Positions 51,691 through 62,796 of a DNA stretch of 64,000 nt are shown piece after piece. Below the pieces are notes generated by a model, which worked only from the letters and a program-made list of their open reading frames with translations, searched no databases and was not told where the DNA came from. The stretch comes from Sabellastarte sp. h YS-2021 (taxonomy: Eukaryota > Annelida > Polychaeta > Sabellida > Sabellidae): contig OZ024929.1 of assembly GCA_964017235.1 (NCBI GenBank), positions 113,755,793 through 113,819,792 of the forward strand, read 5' to 3'. The translations under genes and the position numbers were made by a program. Numbering within the stretch: position 1 is the first letter of the stretch; each line of letters begins with the position of its first letter.

Positions 51691-53067
51691 TGTAAGTTAG
51701 AACATCAGTAGTTAGTTAATCAAGCCTGGTGTATCTTCAGCAATTATAGCATATACTGCACAGTCACATGAACTATACAATGTGTTTATTGTAACATTAA
51801 AAATTTAAGTGAATTTAAACAGATTTTACTCAATGCATTAAAGCAAGGCTAGTAGTATCTGGGATAGCCCTATGGATAGGTAGAACATGTTTTGTGGTAA
51901 ACTGGCTTGTTATCAGAACAAACAGTGTCAACAGGCTGACTGAATGGCCCTTCATCTGACAAATACTGTGAAAAGTGGAGCATTGTTAACAATCACCAGA
52001 CCACATGTCAACTACCACTAAGAGGTTACAAGCTTAACAAAGTGGAAGAAAAAGTGAATCTCGAATGTATATATCTGCATGATCTTTTCTTAAAGGCTTA
52101 CTTAACAACCTTGTGTCATTTACTGTTGGAAATAATCTGCCAAGAATGCTTGACATTCTTCTCCACTGTATGTTTTGTTTCATTTGTTAAAAATGCAATT
52201 ACTACTGAGTTATTCCAAACTGTTTGTTTACATATCACAAATTTATTGACATAAACTGTAATTCCGAGTTGAACAAATCCCCGCTCAAGCTCAATGAAGA
52301 GGGCAGTTTAAAGGGTTCTGTAGCATGAGGTTTGAAAATTCAAGACCCTTACAATTTTGTGATCCATGTACAAATATGTGCATCAGTACATATTTCTTAA
52401 AGTTAATTTATAAGCATATGTGCAAGCAAATCCTAATCCAATATTAATCCAAAATTGCATTCTTTTCAGGTGTGCATCTCAACCTGCTATATTATTTGGT
52501 CATTAAAATCTAATCTAATTTTAGGTAAATTAACTTGAGCAAACTTTCAATGGCAAAAATATGTTATTTCTTTAGAGGATCCCAAATTACATTAATATTC
52601 AGTTTCTTGTTAAATATTTACACAAAGTGTGTCACCATTATCTTGTATAAATAAAGGTTACAGCATATATACAAATTAACCAGTTTTGCTTTGGGCAATA
52701 CACACATTTGCTGATTGAAGTCTACATTAACACATATTGACATATGCATTCTCTCACATTAGAATGCATGGTTTGGTCCTGGAAATTTTTTGCCCCCATT
52801 TCTCTAATTCATATGATTTAGCTTTGCAGCTGATCTTTACTGAGTGAAATCTCAAGGGATAAAGAGATAGCTCTTGCTGAATAGGATATTTGGTCAACAG
52901 GATTGGCAAAAAAAAAAACAAAAAAAAAACAATACTTAACCCAACTGGAAAAATAATTAACCTGAAATATGCTTTCAATGCATCTGAATAAAGCAGCTTT
53001 TGGTTTGATTGCAAAGTGTGACAGAGAATATTACTAGAATTGGAAAAAAAGCAATTCTCCATCTTAC

Positions 53068-53708
53068 CCCCTGTGAAATTGCCTCATTATGTCTGGTTTT
53101 CTCATCCTCCAGTGAGATTTCGTTGAGATGAGTTTTGAGGTGGGTGCCATCACTTACAAGTCTAGGGTTATCACTGGTTGTATCACTAGAGTCTGCAGTA
53201 TAGATTTTCACCCCAGATGGAGTGCTGGAAGTTTGACCAACTTCCTTAGTAACTGTTCTGGAATAATTGTGGCCAGTGCCACTGAAGGTCTTATTAACAT
53301 CTGATGATCCTGGAATAATATCCCTCGTTAAACCTGAGTCTATACTCCCACTCTCCACTCGGCCCTTTGTGCTGGCTATATTTTTATTCACTGTTTCTGG
53401 GACTTGTGTAGTTGTACGTGGAGACTTTGTGGAGATATTAAGCTGACTTTCAGGCACCTCGAGGCCACTGTGATTACTGAGATGCAGTTGCCATGGCAAC
53501 GTGTCAGTGAGCACAGTGTTTATGGTGACTGCTGGACTGGAGGGGGGAGATGCACTGCTGTGTCTCCATGATTTGGATGCAGTGACACTGTCTAAGTAGG
53601 TTTGGCTGATTGAATTAGGTCCTGTTTTACTGCTCACTGTGGGTTTGGGTGTGGCAGAGTCCTGTGATATCGAGACACTAAGCTCAGCAGCCTGAGTAGT
53701 GGATTGGG
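53068..53708 (-). CDS. Internal exon encoding a Ser/Thr-rich mucin-like stalk
   Basis: This 641-base exon starts after attcatttacag in phase 1 and ends in phase 0 at GGGG|gtaaga, a near-consensus donor. The 213 complete codons are open and cysteine-free, rich in Ser, Thr and Pro, with stretches such as SSASPPSSP and SPRTTTQVPET. Four N-glycosylation sequons are visible (NHS, NIS, NKT, NYS). It is the longest convincing open segment in the window. The composition suggests an extended, O-glycosylated extracellular linker. It follows the third PLAC-like exon after a 507-base intron with matching phase. If the donor is ignored, the frame continues for 31 codons to a stop at 52975-52977 and includes a short hydrophobic run (IAFFPILVIFSVTLC), giving an alternative tail. 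No family was recognised from sequence alone. Confidence 0.7.
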
Positions 53709-54215
53709 CTGTAAATGAATAGTACAGGTTACAATAATGAAAAATAATATGATCATTCAATTACTGCATGCTATCCCTTTTTATTTCCTTTCCCAGTGTA
53801 TTTTTACAATCGTTTCATAGAAAAAAATGTGATTGGTGAGAGTTGTAAAAGAATAAAATGCAAATGACTGAGACTATTGAATAATTCTATGGAAAGTAGA
53901 AAACTCACTGAATTCTATTCACACAAAGTTTATTTGCCATCCATATTAGATTTTCTTACCACCATTTTTTTTGGAAACTAAAGCCAAAGTTTTTAAAAAA
54001 GGTAAACACCAGAGAAGCTACAAAAACTGTTGATACACTTACTTTATTTTTCTCAGAATGAAATATTTAAGTTTAATTTCCAAAATATGCATTCTAAGGT
54101 ATCATAAACAATATCCTTTAAGTAAAAGTCCCTCATCTTTTCATAATGTTTCTTATCGTTGGTGTATACAAGATCTAAAATGATATTCAATCAAAATATT
54201 CTGGCATATACTAAC

Positions 54216-54341
54216 ACTTGTGGACATCTCTGAAGCGGTTACAACTCTCACAGCATGTTTCAGCATTTTCTTCACAGTAACTAATGGGGTATATGTCTCC
54301 TATGCCAGCACACCATAGTAACCTGTCTCCATATGGACAGC
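54216..54341 (-). CDS. Internal (or alternative terminal) exon, PLAC-like domain 3
   Basis: This 126-base exon has the acceptor ctatttttag and is entered in phase 1. It encodes GCPYGDRLLWC, GIGDIYPISYC and CCESCNRFRDVHK, with cysteine spacing C-x8-C-x11-C-x6-CC-x2-C, the same as domain 2. The donor is AAGT|gttagt, in phase 1, exactly where domain 2 ends when the two are aligned. The next exon at 53708 also needs phase 1, so the junction reads HKS-QSTTQ. The donor is weaker than consensus. If it is not used, the frame runs through one Cys codon into TAG at 54211-54213. The exon could therefore end a shorter protein, with PLAC as the C-terminal module as is usual in ADAMTS and papilin. I favour splicing because length and phase both match, but a terminal exon is not excluded. 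Confidence 0.72.
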
Positions 54342-54431
54342 CTAAAAATAGCGCACAAAAATGCCATAAGACATCTGACAACTCTGCGAAAATGAAATAT
54401 ATTCCTCAAGAATAATTAACGGGACAGATGT

Positions 54432-54462
54432 AGAATAACCTGTCTCACTATACACAGCCTGA
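54432..54462 (-). pseudogene. Relic of the 5' end of PLAC-like exon 3
   Basis: About 30 bases resemble the acceptor and first codons of the exon at 54341: taacctgtctc...acagcct is shared with the same spacing, but a run of substitutions and loss of the rest make it non-coding. It lies about 120 bases upstream (in transcription direction) of exon 3, suggesting a failed local duplication. Confidence 0.35.
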
Positions 54463-57199
54463 AAACCAAGAGACAGATACTGTAGATTATTTGCAGTTAC
54501 AGGGATGCATGTTATACCACATGGTGGGAAATGCATCCCTCAGCTGGAATAGGGGAGCTGCTACTACTACAGTAATATAACAGAGCATCGTGTCTCCATA
54601 TACATATTAATGTAAAATAAAGTATCAAGAGCGTATCAGACTATAGCTAATCTTACTACTCAGTGACTATTAAGATATAAGTTTAAGAGCCTTGGACACA
54701 CCCCAATGAACTTTTCCATAGGCTCCACCAACTTGACTGATTTGGATAGATTTGTCTGACAAGTCTGGCAAAAACAAGTGTTTATTAGAGAATATTTATA
54801 ATACTGGGTAATATAGAAAATAACATGTTAATTTATTGATAGTTTGCCTAGTCTTGAGAGTTTATTACTCAAATAGTCGGATGATGACCAAAGATGAAGC
54901 TAAGCTCTCGTTCAAAAAGTCAGGTAGATTAAAAAGTCAAACTTTAAATTGCATGATAAATTTTCTAATTTTTTTCAACCGTAGAAGAAAATATATGGCA
55001 TGGTGAAATAACTCCCCTAATTTACATAAACTTTAAAACAGATACCAAAGATTTTAAATTTTTGCCACATACTAGGATTAAATGATTTGAATTGTGATTT
55101 TGCTATTTTTAGAAATAACACTTCTATATGACATAATTTGGTTGCATATGCACAAGCTACTTCACAATATTACTGACAGGTTGGCCTTCAGTGTCTGCAA
55201 GAAAGCCCTGAAAAGCTCAAATGCTCTTTCCTTCAGTTGAAGCAGCTTTTATCCCTCTCTATGCCAGTCTAATCCACTTCTTATAACACTATCTACTTCT
55301 GTGTTCATTAAAGTGGGGCTGGAGCCTTAAGCACAGGATATACTTGAGATCAGCTGAGCATATGCCACAAGGTTTTATCAGAACTATTAAAACTGTATCG
55401 CAAAGAGACTGAGGGAAAGAAATGATCTGATAATTAAAAAGTGAAAATTTTTCCAATAATTATTAAAATCTGTTGTGGGAATCTTAATTCCACGAAGGAA
55501 GAGTATGTTGACATGTTTCAAAATAAAAGCTTCAATTATAAGAGCACTCAAAGAGTGCATATATCTGCTAAGGGGTGTCATTAAAATATCACTGAAACAC
55601 TCCTTCACTTATTTTCTGATTGGTACACAAAGTTTAATTAATTCCTCTTGAATAATTTCAGGAAAGTACTTACAGACAACAAACAGTGGAAGGAACAGAA
55701 CAACTTCCTTGACCAAGGCTATCAGTTTCCTTCTTTTTGTACCCCCAAATACTATTTAAAATATGCTATTTGAGAAATACATCTTAGTGTAAGTGATTTT
55801 TGCACAATTAATAAGATTTTGTCTCAGTTATTTTTAAATGTGAATTAACAATTTACAATGTCAGTTCAATTAATTACTGCAATAACTAACCAGACGATGT
55901 GGTAATGGAATCTTTTGAGCTAACACTTGGGCTTATGTGCATATAAAAATGATCATAATATTGATGTTGTGAGCACTAATGACCCTTGTAAAATGCCTCA
56001 AACTGCATAAACAGGCAGTTCAAGAGGTTTAAATAAACTTTTTTCAGACTATTCAGCTTTTCAGGGTGTAACTTTTTATGTTGGTCTGAAAATAACATAT
56101 TCTTTTGTCAAACCTAATGTTTGATCAGGGAACTTGACCTTTTAACTGTTGGGTATCAATTTACACACAGAGTTCACTGCACAAATTGAACATCAGTTGG
56201 CAATAAGCACATCTGTTCTGCCAATTTTTTTCTGATTTAAACCATAAATATAACAAATAATATCATTGAAAAGAAGTTTTCTAAAACAGGTGAGATTAAG
56301 TTTTCAGTTGCATCAAGGTAGAAAAAGTTTACAATGGCACTAGTTTTACCGATTTTTGTCAGAAAAATCCTCTGTTCAATGCAATTATTCAAATTCTAAG
56401 CAGATTACATTGATCAGTACACTTTCTAAGTTGAAATTTTAGTACAAAATTTGTACCAGAACTTGCTATAATGGTCTCACAAAAGAACTACACACATAAT
56501 ATAACATACATTATAGCACTGGATGAAAAACACTTGGCAAACAATACTCGTTTGCAAATAATATTTTTGTAATAATTGTATGACATAGAAGACTCACAAA
56601 AAGAAAAAAATATCAAGATGTCACTGACTTATCTTTAATGTTCGGCAAAACAAATTCACAAAAACTTCTGAAATACTTGTTGTATGCTACACACAATAGA
56701 TTTACTTGCAATTTAAGGGGAAAATGAGTTGGATAATTTGTGTAAGAAAATTTAGTTTATCTGTATCATGTCTTGTAATTTTCACATTAATTACACGGGT
56801 TAACTTGTGTAAACACTACTGCGTAACTCCTTTATATATTATCTAATTAGCCATACACAGACTTAAAATTGTCACATGAGATAACTACACATGTACACCT
56901 TTGTTTAGTTCTTAAATTTTAATGAAAGGGACAAATTTTATGAATAAGCTTGTATTCTGGCAACGATGTTTGTAAACTTTTATGATGATACATTACAAGT
57001 GTAACTAGAAATAGGACGCCCTGTTGATAGTAGATGCGAATAGAAACAGGATAGCATAGAAGAACACACATTATCATGTGTAATGTCCACCCCATGAACC
57101 TTGCCCAAATTGTACAGTAGTCTTACAAGACCCTGTTTCATTTGTAAAATATATCAATGATGCTTAAATATTTATTAGCGTAGATGTAAATTATTTCAG

Positions 57200-58440
57200 C
57201 TTCATGCCTTTTTGCATTGGTTGGGTTGAAAATTTTGACGAAATCACTCTATCTTGCACGGCTAAGAAGATAGAAGCAAATTCCTGTTTTTTTATTTTTG
57301 GCAAAAATTTGAAAATTCAAAATGGCCGCCATTTTTGGGAAAAGGAAATTGTTTTGAAAATTGCCAAGAGTACATTTCTTAGATACCCTATGGGTCGAAA
57401 ATTTCAACGAAATAACTCTATTTTGCACGGTTAAGGCCAGTTTGTGTTTTTCCATTTTGGGCAAAAATTCGAAAATTCAAAATGGCCGCCATATGTGGGG
57501 AGGGGAAATTTTTTTGAAAATTGCAAAGAGTACATTTCTTAGATACCCCTTGGGTCGAAAATTTTGACGAAATCGCTCTATCTCGCACGGTTAAGGAGAT
57601 AGAAGCAAATTTGTGTCTTGCCATTGTTGGTAAAAATTCGAAAATTCAAAATGGCTGCCATTTTTGGGGAGGAGAAAATTTTTTGAAAATTGCAAAGATT
57701 GCATTCCTTAGATACCCTGTGGATCGAAAATTTCGACGAAATCGCTCTATCTCGCACAGTTAAGGAGATAGAAGCAAATTTGTGTTTTGCCATTTTTGGC
57801 AAAAATTCGAAAATTCAAAATGGCCGCCATTTTTGGGGAGGGGAAAATTTTTGGAAAATTGCAAAGATTGCATTCTTTAAATACCCTGTGGGTCAAAAAT
57901 TTCGACGAAATCGCTCTATCTCGCACGGTTAAGGAGATAGAAGCAAATTTGTGTTTTGCCATTTTTGGCAAAAATTCGAAAATTCAAAATGGCCGCCATT
58001 TTTGGGGAGGGGAAAATTTTTTGAAAATTGCAAAAATTACATTCCTTAGATACCCTGTGGGTCGAAAATTTCGACGAATTGCTCTATCTTGCACGGTTAA
58101 GGAGATAGAAGCAAATTAGTGTTTTGCCATTTTTGGCAAAAATTCGAAAATTCAAAATGGCCGCCATTTTTGGGGAGGGGAAATTTTTTTGAAAATTGCA
58201 AAGAGTACAATGCTTACATACCCTGTGGGTCGAAAATTTTGCCGAAATCGCTCTATCTCGCACGGTTAAGGAGATAGAAGCAAATTAGTGTTTTGCCATT
58301 TTTGGCAAAAATTCGAAAATTCAAAATGGCCGCCATTTTTGGGGAGGGGAAAATTTTTGGAAAATTGCATAGATTGCATTCCTTAGATACCCTGTGGGTC
58401 AAAAATTCTGTCGAAATCGCTCTATGTCTTACGGTTTCTG
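57200..58440 (+). repeat. Minisatellite, 7 units of ~169 bp, with ATGGCCGCCAT
   Basis: aatggccgccat (one copy aatggctgccat) starts at 57321, 57481, 57650, 57819, 57988, 58156 and 58325, periods 160-169. Each unit also has tcgaaaatttcgacgaaatc, tctcgcacggttaaggagat and gccatttttggcaaaaattc. Open frames on both strands here are repeat artefacts: they shift frame from unit to unit. Confidence 0.9.
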
Positions 58441-58870
58441 AGATATTAGCAAATTACTCAAAAGTAGTACTGAAAATACACAAGAAAGTACCTAAATGGC
58501 TATTACTCATGTACTGACAAAGCTATCAGTCCCAAATGCAATACCAAGCGAGCTATGGACATAACAATCTTGTATTCAAAATTGTAGTAAAATATCTTTA
58601 ATTATTTTGGCTTAAATGCACGGAAACCAATGGGTACTGAAAATAGCTGTACTTAAGTATTACTCAGTAAGCAAAAGAGGTACAACAGCCAAAAGCAATC
58701 CCAAGCAAGCTACTGACCCAATAAGCCTGCATACCAAATTTGGTGACAATAGCTCTAATACTTTTCCTTTAAATGAGCGGAAACCATGCGTGACACCGGA
58801 TATCGGACGCCGGACATCGGACGGCGGAAAAAGCAAAAATAATATATCCACCCCCCAGGGGGGTGGACAT
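58440..58870 (+). repeat. Flanking dispersed repeat with terminal C6/G6 hairpin
   Basis: It continues from the 169-bp array (acggtttctgagatattagc). It contains short cggacatcggac repeats and ends with a perfect stem (58847-58867: tccacccccc and its complement around one A) followed by acataatta. Confidence 0.6.
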
Positions 58871-59962
58871 AATTAATCTTACTGTTAGAATACACTGATA
58901 AAATGAGTACTGTGGAAAAGACAGTGTTTTAAAGTATTAATAATGCGTTTATTACATCCTTAAAGTACAGTTACTACCACTAACTTAAAAATAAATATAA
59001 TTTTTTTTATTTGTTTAATACTAGTCAGTCCTAAGAAAAAAAAAGGAAATTCATTGTATAGTTTAAAAATCTAATTCCCCTGACCATGCATATGTATGTG
59101 TTAATGAGATTATCTTATCTGACAACTAAATTAATTTTGTTAATAACTGATTTGCTTTGTTGAAAAAGAGGTCACTTAAGGTAATATATCAGTCAATATT
59201 TTGTTTCTAGATTTCAAAGTTACTTATGCTTAGTTATAAAAACCAACCCTGCTAAACATGTAAAATGAACAAGTCCAAAAGAGTTTTAAATTAACAAAAT
59301 GAAAGTTATAACTGAACAAATAAATTACAGTTCATTTGTTTAATGAAACATAAATCTAAAATTCAAATGAACCAGTTATCAAATCAATCCAGATTTGAGG
59401 AAAAGAAAAAGAAACACCAGTAAAATTCAAGAGCTGTTAAATACACAAAACAGATAAATTATATATTAACCAAAAAAAAGTTTTACATAAAGGGTAAAAT
59501 TTGTAGAGAAAGTGGAAAATATTTGAAATTTGCCATTAAACTGATTTTTTTCAGAAATTTGTACTGATACCACCTAGGTGCAATGCGAAATACAGGTATG
59601 CAAGATACTTTTTCATCTCGACAAACCAAAGACCAAAGCAGATATCTTTCCCTTGAAATTAAACCAAACTGATCCAGGCTGCAGTTCTGTCATATTTCAG
59701 GAAAATAATTTCATATTGCCTTGTTTTCTGACGCTTGTGTAAAATACACAAACTATATCTGTTAATTCAGTAGAAATTGAAATTCTTGGTAAATTTACCT
59801 TATACTTAGATTATCATGTCAAATAATGAATAATTTTACATTCAAAACTAGATGCCATGTCAGTAGTATCTTCTATCCTGTAGAGATTAATGGCAAACTT
59901 CAATGGGGTGTGAGGTAGGTTAGAAGAGGAGTATTTACGTGTAATGTGAGGGTTCTCATCAC

Positions 59963-60088
59963 CTGGAATGCCTGTTCTGAACTGTCTGCAGGTGTCACAG
60001 CAGTGGATCTCATGGTCGTAACAAGAGGACACCAAGTACCGGTCTCCTATACCAGAACACCATGTCACACGGTCTCCAAATGGACAGC
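59963..60088 (-). CDS. Internal exon, PLAC-like domain 2
   Basis: This 126-base phase 1-1 exon has a strong acceptor (ctctttctacag) and donor (CCAG|gtgatg). It encodes GCPFGDRVTWC, then a GIGDRYLVSSC segment, then CCDTCRQFRTGIPG. Cysteine spacing is C-x8-C-x11-C-x6-CC-x2-C. The split Gly codon at each border (G|GC) joins it in frame to the exons on both sides, giving an IPG-CP linker between modules. It aligns without gaps with the exon at 54216-54341 and with one extra residue in the exon at 62668-62796, so the modules look like products of exon duplication. It is expected to be extracellular and disulfide-bonded. No residue suggests an enzymatic role. Intron to the previous exon: about 2.6 kb. 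Confidence 0.75.
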
Positions 60089-60637
60089 CTGTAGAAAGAG
60101 TGTAATTTTATTTATTTTGTTTATCGTTGTACCAGATATAAGTTCATGTTTCCCCATGTGATCATATATTGCCAATCAGGATTTGCAAAATCTTTGTAAC
60201 TAAATGTATACATTTTTGATGCAATTTTAACAATACGAATAGTAAACTGCAAATCCTTTTAGATTGGAATAAATACTCAACATATAAATTGCCAATGTTT
60301 TTGGCCCCTGAAGCAAAAACAAGTCTCCAGTTGCTAATCCACCATCAGCAATGATAAAAATATTATGTTGACCCATCACAAATCAGGTACAGTAGAACCT
60401 CTATTATCTGATCTTCAATTATTTGAATATTCACTTTAATGACTTAATTTCCACTTTCCCCAATTTCGCTATTATTTTATATAAAACTACTTGTTCTCTT
60501 TGTTGACTAGCCTATGATCAAACAAAAATCATCTCCTCTCAATACAGCTGAATAACAGATATAGCCTTGCTGAAGGCTCAAGTTTCTTTATAGTAAGGGA
60601 AAGTTTTCAGTTCAGATAATGGAGTTTCAGTTTCTAT

Positions 60638-61014
60638 TAGTGTTGTTAACGGTTTACCGGTATGCGGAATATCGCTTCGTTTTGGTAGAAAAAACGAAAT
60701 CCGCAAAGAATATTTGGGAACCGGTTTTTGAAGACGTTATTATTTTAGGCTTTCTAATGGCTGATACTTCATCAAAACAACAAAACATATATATATTTTG
60801 TAAAATATGTCACATTTTTACCTTATATTGAGGAAAAATCACTTTTGCATGCATAAAAACATCTCGCGAAAGCCACTTCCATTTACAAGTTATCGCTCAT
60901 GTACACCCACGAATAATTTTTCAGTGCACAGAACAAGCGTACGAAATACCGGATTTCGTTTCGTTTCAAAGCCCCGGTAACCGGTTTTGATTTCTGTAAT
61001 CGATGCCACCACTA
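60638..61014. mobile_element. Non-autonomous hAT-like element, 377 bp, with 8-bp target duplication
   Basis: GTTTCTAT is found exactly at 60630-60637 and 61015-61022. The ends are TAGTGTTG and, inverted, TAGTGGTG. Subterminal aacggtttaccggtatgcgg pairs loosely with inverted aaaaccggttaccgggg. No transposase frame. Confidence 0.8.
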
Positions 61015-61321
61015 GTTTCTATAATGTACTCATACATGTACTGACTTTTAGAGTAGCATACAGCAAAGATAATCTGTCTGATAAACTTCTAACTCATAAC
61101 ATGTATGAGTGCTTTATGAATACTGGATATCTGTGTGCATGTTTGAAAAAGATATCATACAAATTAGAGCCTTAGGCAAGGCTTCCCTTGGGGGAGAAGT
61201 ATGAGAGTAGGGTTATTATATAACTGAAAGATTTCTTCAAAATTTTCTAATAAAATGAAACGAATACATGATTCCTGAGAAATTATGGATATCTTGTAGA
61301 AACAGTATAAATTTGATTAAT

Positions 61322-61445
61322 TTATTGTGGTTTTTAGGTTACTTTCAACAAATGCATGTGTCATGTCACAACTGAAAGTAGAGAGGGGTGGAGAAAAGAC
61401 GTGCATACTATAGTTGGTGAAGATTCTGCACTGTAATTGGACAAT
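61322..61445 (-). mobile_element. Diverged SINE fragment
   Basis: The gttactttcaacaaatgc tail and gattctgcactgtaa body resemble the family A/diverged copies. The head is absent. It lies in the intron between PLAC-like exons 1 and 2. Confidence 0.4.
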
Positions 61446-62667
61446 GACAACCAAAGCAATTCTATAATACATCTAACAGATTTATAACAAGTTCAACTCA
61501 GATTTTGCAAACACGGCTATGAAACTCAATTCAAACAGAATGTCCTTGAAAAAGGTATACCATAGGTGAAAAAGTAATTATAGGTTCTCAATGCATTGTG
61601 TACATGTAATATGCTTATTATATAAATTTTCCTTTTATGTGAACACCACGGTAGAGCACATAGACTACATACAGAGAGGTATCACATGATCAGTAATGTG
61701 ATAGGTTTATCTTCCCTTTAATTTACAGCCATTCATCTGGCTTCAGTACAACTGATCACTGATTTAAATAATCAACAACAACATATCATGTTGATGGCAT
61801 TACCAAAAGGACTGGGTTAAACATAGGTTCATGAAATGAGCTTTAAATTGTTAGGCATGGGAATATGGGATGAAAGAACAAAGTGAAATGATTGTAATTA
61901 AGAACTTTTTTCCCAGAATAAAATAATACCAGAGTTCAAATACTCATTTTTCCAGTATTATAATTCTTCGACACCAAAGCAAATTTGCTGACTGTCAGAC
62001 AATTGTGATGTCTGCTGTTATTGATTGCCTGAAAAAAATTATTGACATTTTCTAGTATTTATTGCAGGCATCATAACATGAAGTGCTGTATTACAGGCTA
62101 TCAGATGTTTTTCTATAGTTCTTTACAAAGGCTTCCTTGAACTGCCTTTCCATATAACCTCACTTGACTCTTTCACAGAAGGCAGTGATCAATTGTTTCA
62201 TCAATGAATACACTTTTGCAAGTTGCCTTAAAGCAAGAAAGCCCCAAATTTTGCTTTTGTCATTATTCATTAATCCCAACTGAATCGCACTATATACAGA
62301 TAAGTATGCATTAAGAAGAAAATATGTTCAGTACACAAGCTTCTTCAAGAAAAAGATTGTATTTAGTGTCCACTGTCTAGTAACAAAGTAATATAACATT
62401 TTAAATTTAACTAGAGTAGGATTCCTTAAGTTACTCTTGACAGAACATTCTTTTTGGAGCATGTTTGCCATAGAAATGTTTCCTGAAAATAAGAATCTTT
62501 GATACTGAAGTATATCCAACTGTCTCAGTTGTTGTTCACTAAAATTTGCAACTCGTATCAAAACTGATACAACATTGTGAAAATAATAAGGCTAAGTTGC
62601 TTTTTATACTGAAATTAGTGCAACAAAGTTAAAATAGTAAAACAAGATTCTTCATACAGAAACATAC

Positions 62668-62796
62668 CAGGAATACCACTGTCCAAGAGATGGCAGGTTT
62701 GACAGCAGGTGGAGTTGAAGGCGTAGCAGTCACCCACAGGCCGAGACCGATCTATAGAGTGACACAGGGCTGCATCTCTGTCACCGTATTCACATC
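62668..62796 (-). CDS. Internal exon, PLAC-like domain 1 of a multi-PLAC protein
   Basis: This 129-base exon is the first recognisable exon of a minus-strand gene whose 5' part lies beyond the right edge. It starts after ttctag (codon phase 1) and ends at CCTG|gtatgt (phase 1), so it is symmetric. The 43 residues begin with G-CEYGDRDAALC and end with CCQTCHLLDSGIPG. Cysteine spacing is C-x9-C-x11-C-x6-CC-x2-C, six cysteines closing with CCxxC. That fits the PLAC (protease and lacunin) module, known mainly from the C-termini of secreted ADAMTS, ADAMTS-like and papilin proteins of the extracellular matrix. The C2-C3 spacing is longer than in the vertebrate PLAC domains I recall, so I call it PLAC-like. 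The next two exons in the direction of transcription encode the same module in the same phase. Confidence 0.72.

Larger units (their letters stand above)
50871..53067 (-). other. Intron between mucin-like exon and last exon
   Basis: About 2.2 kb with GTAAGA...CCAG borders. It holds two SINE copies on the plus strand (51169-51390 and 51534-51690) and otherwise AT-rich unique sequence. A short run of A with interspersed C lies near 52908-52930. No other exon-like segment was seen. Confidence 0.45.
54342..59962 (-). other. Large intron between PLAC-like exons 2 and 3
   Basis: About 5.6 kb. It contains a relic resembling the start of PLAC exon 3 (54432-54462), the 169-bp minisatellite with its flanking repeat (57200-58870), and otherwise AT-rich sequence. 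No further intact PLAC-like exon was found. Confidence 0.5.
60089..62667 (-). other. Intron between PLAC-like exons 1 and 2
   Basis: About 2.6 kb. It contains a hAT-like non-autonomous element (60638-61014) and a diverged SINE tail (about 61322-61445). Nothing else recognisable. Confidence 0.5.

Noticed and set aside
57204..58517. Overlapping 70-110 residue open frames on both strands at 57.2-58.5 kb with recurring FGKNSKIQNGRHFWG-type peptides
   Set aside because: They translate the 169-bp minisatellite. Periods of 168-169 and 160 shift the frame between units and both strands stay open, so these are repeat artefacts, not a repeat protein.
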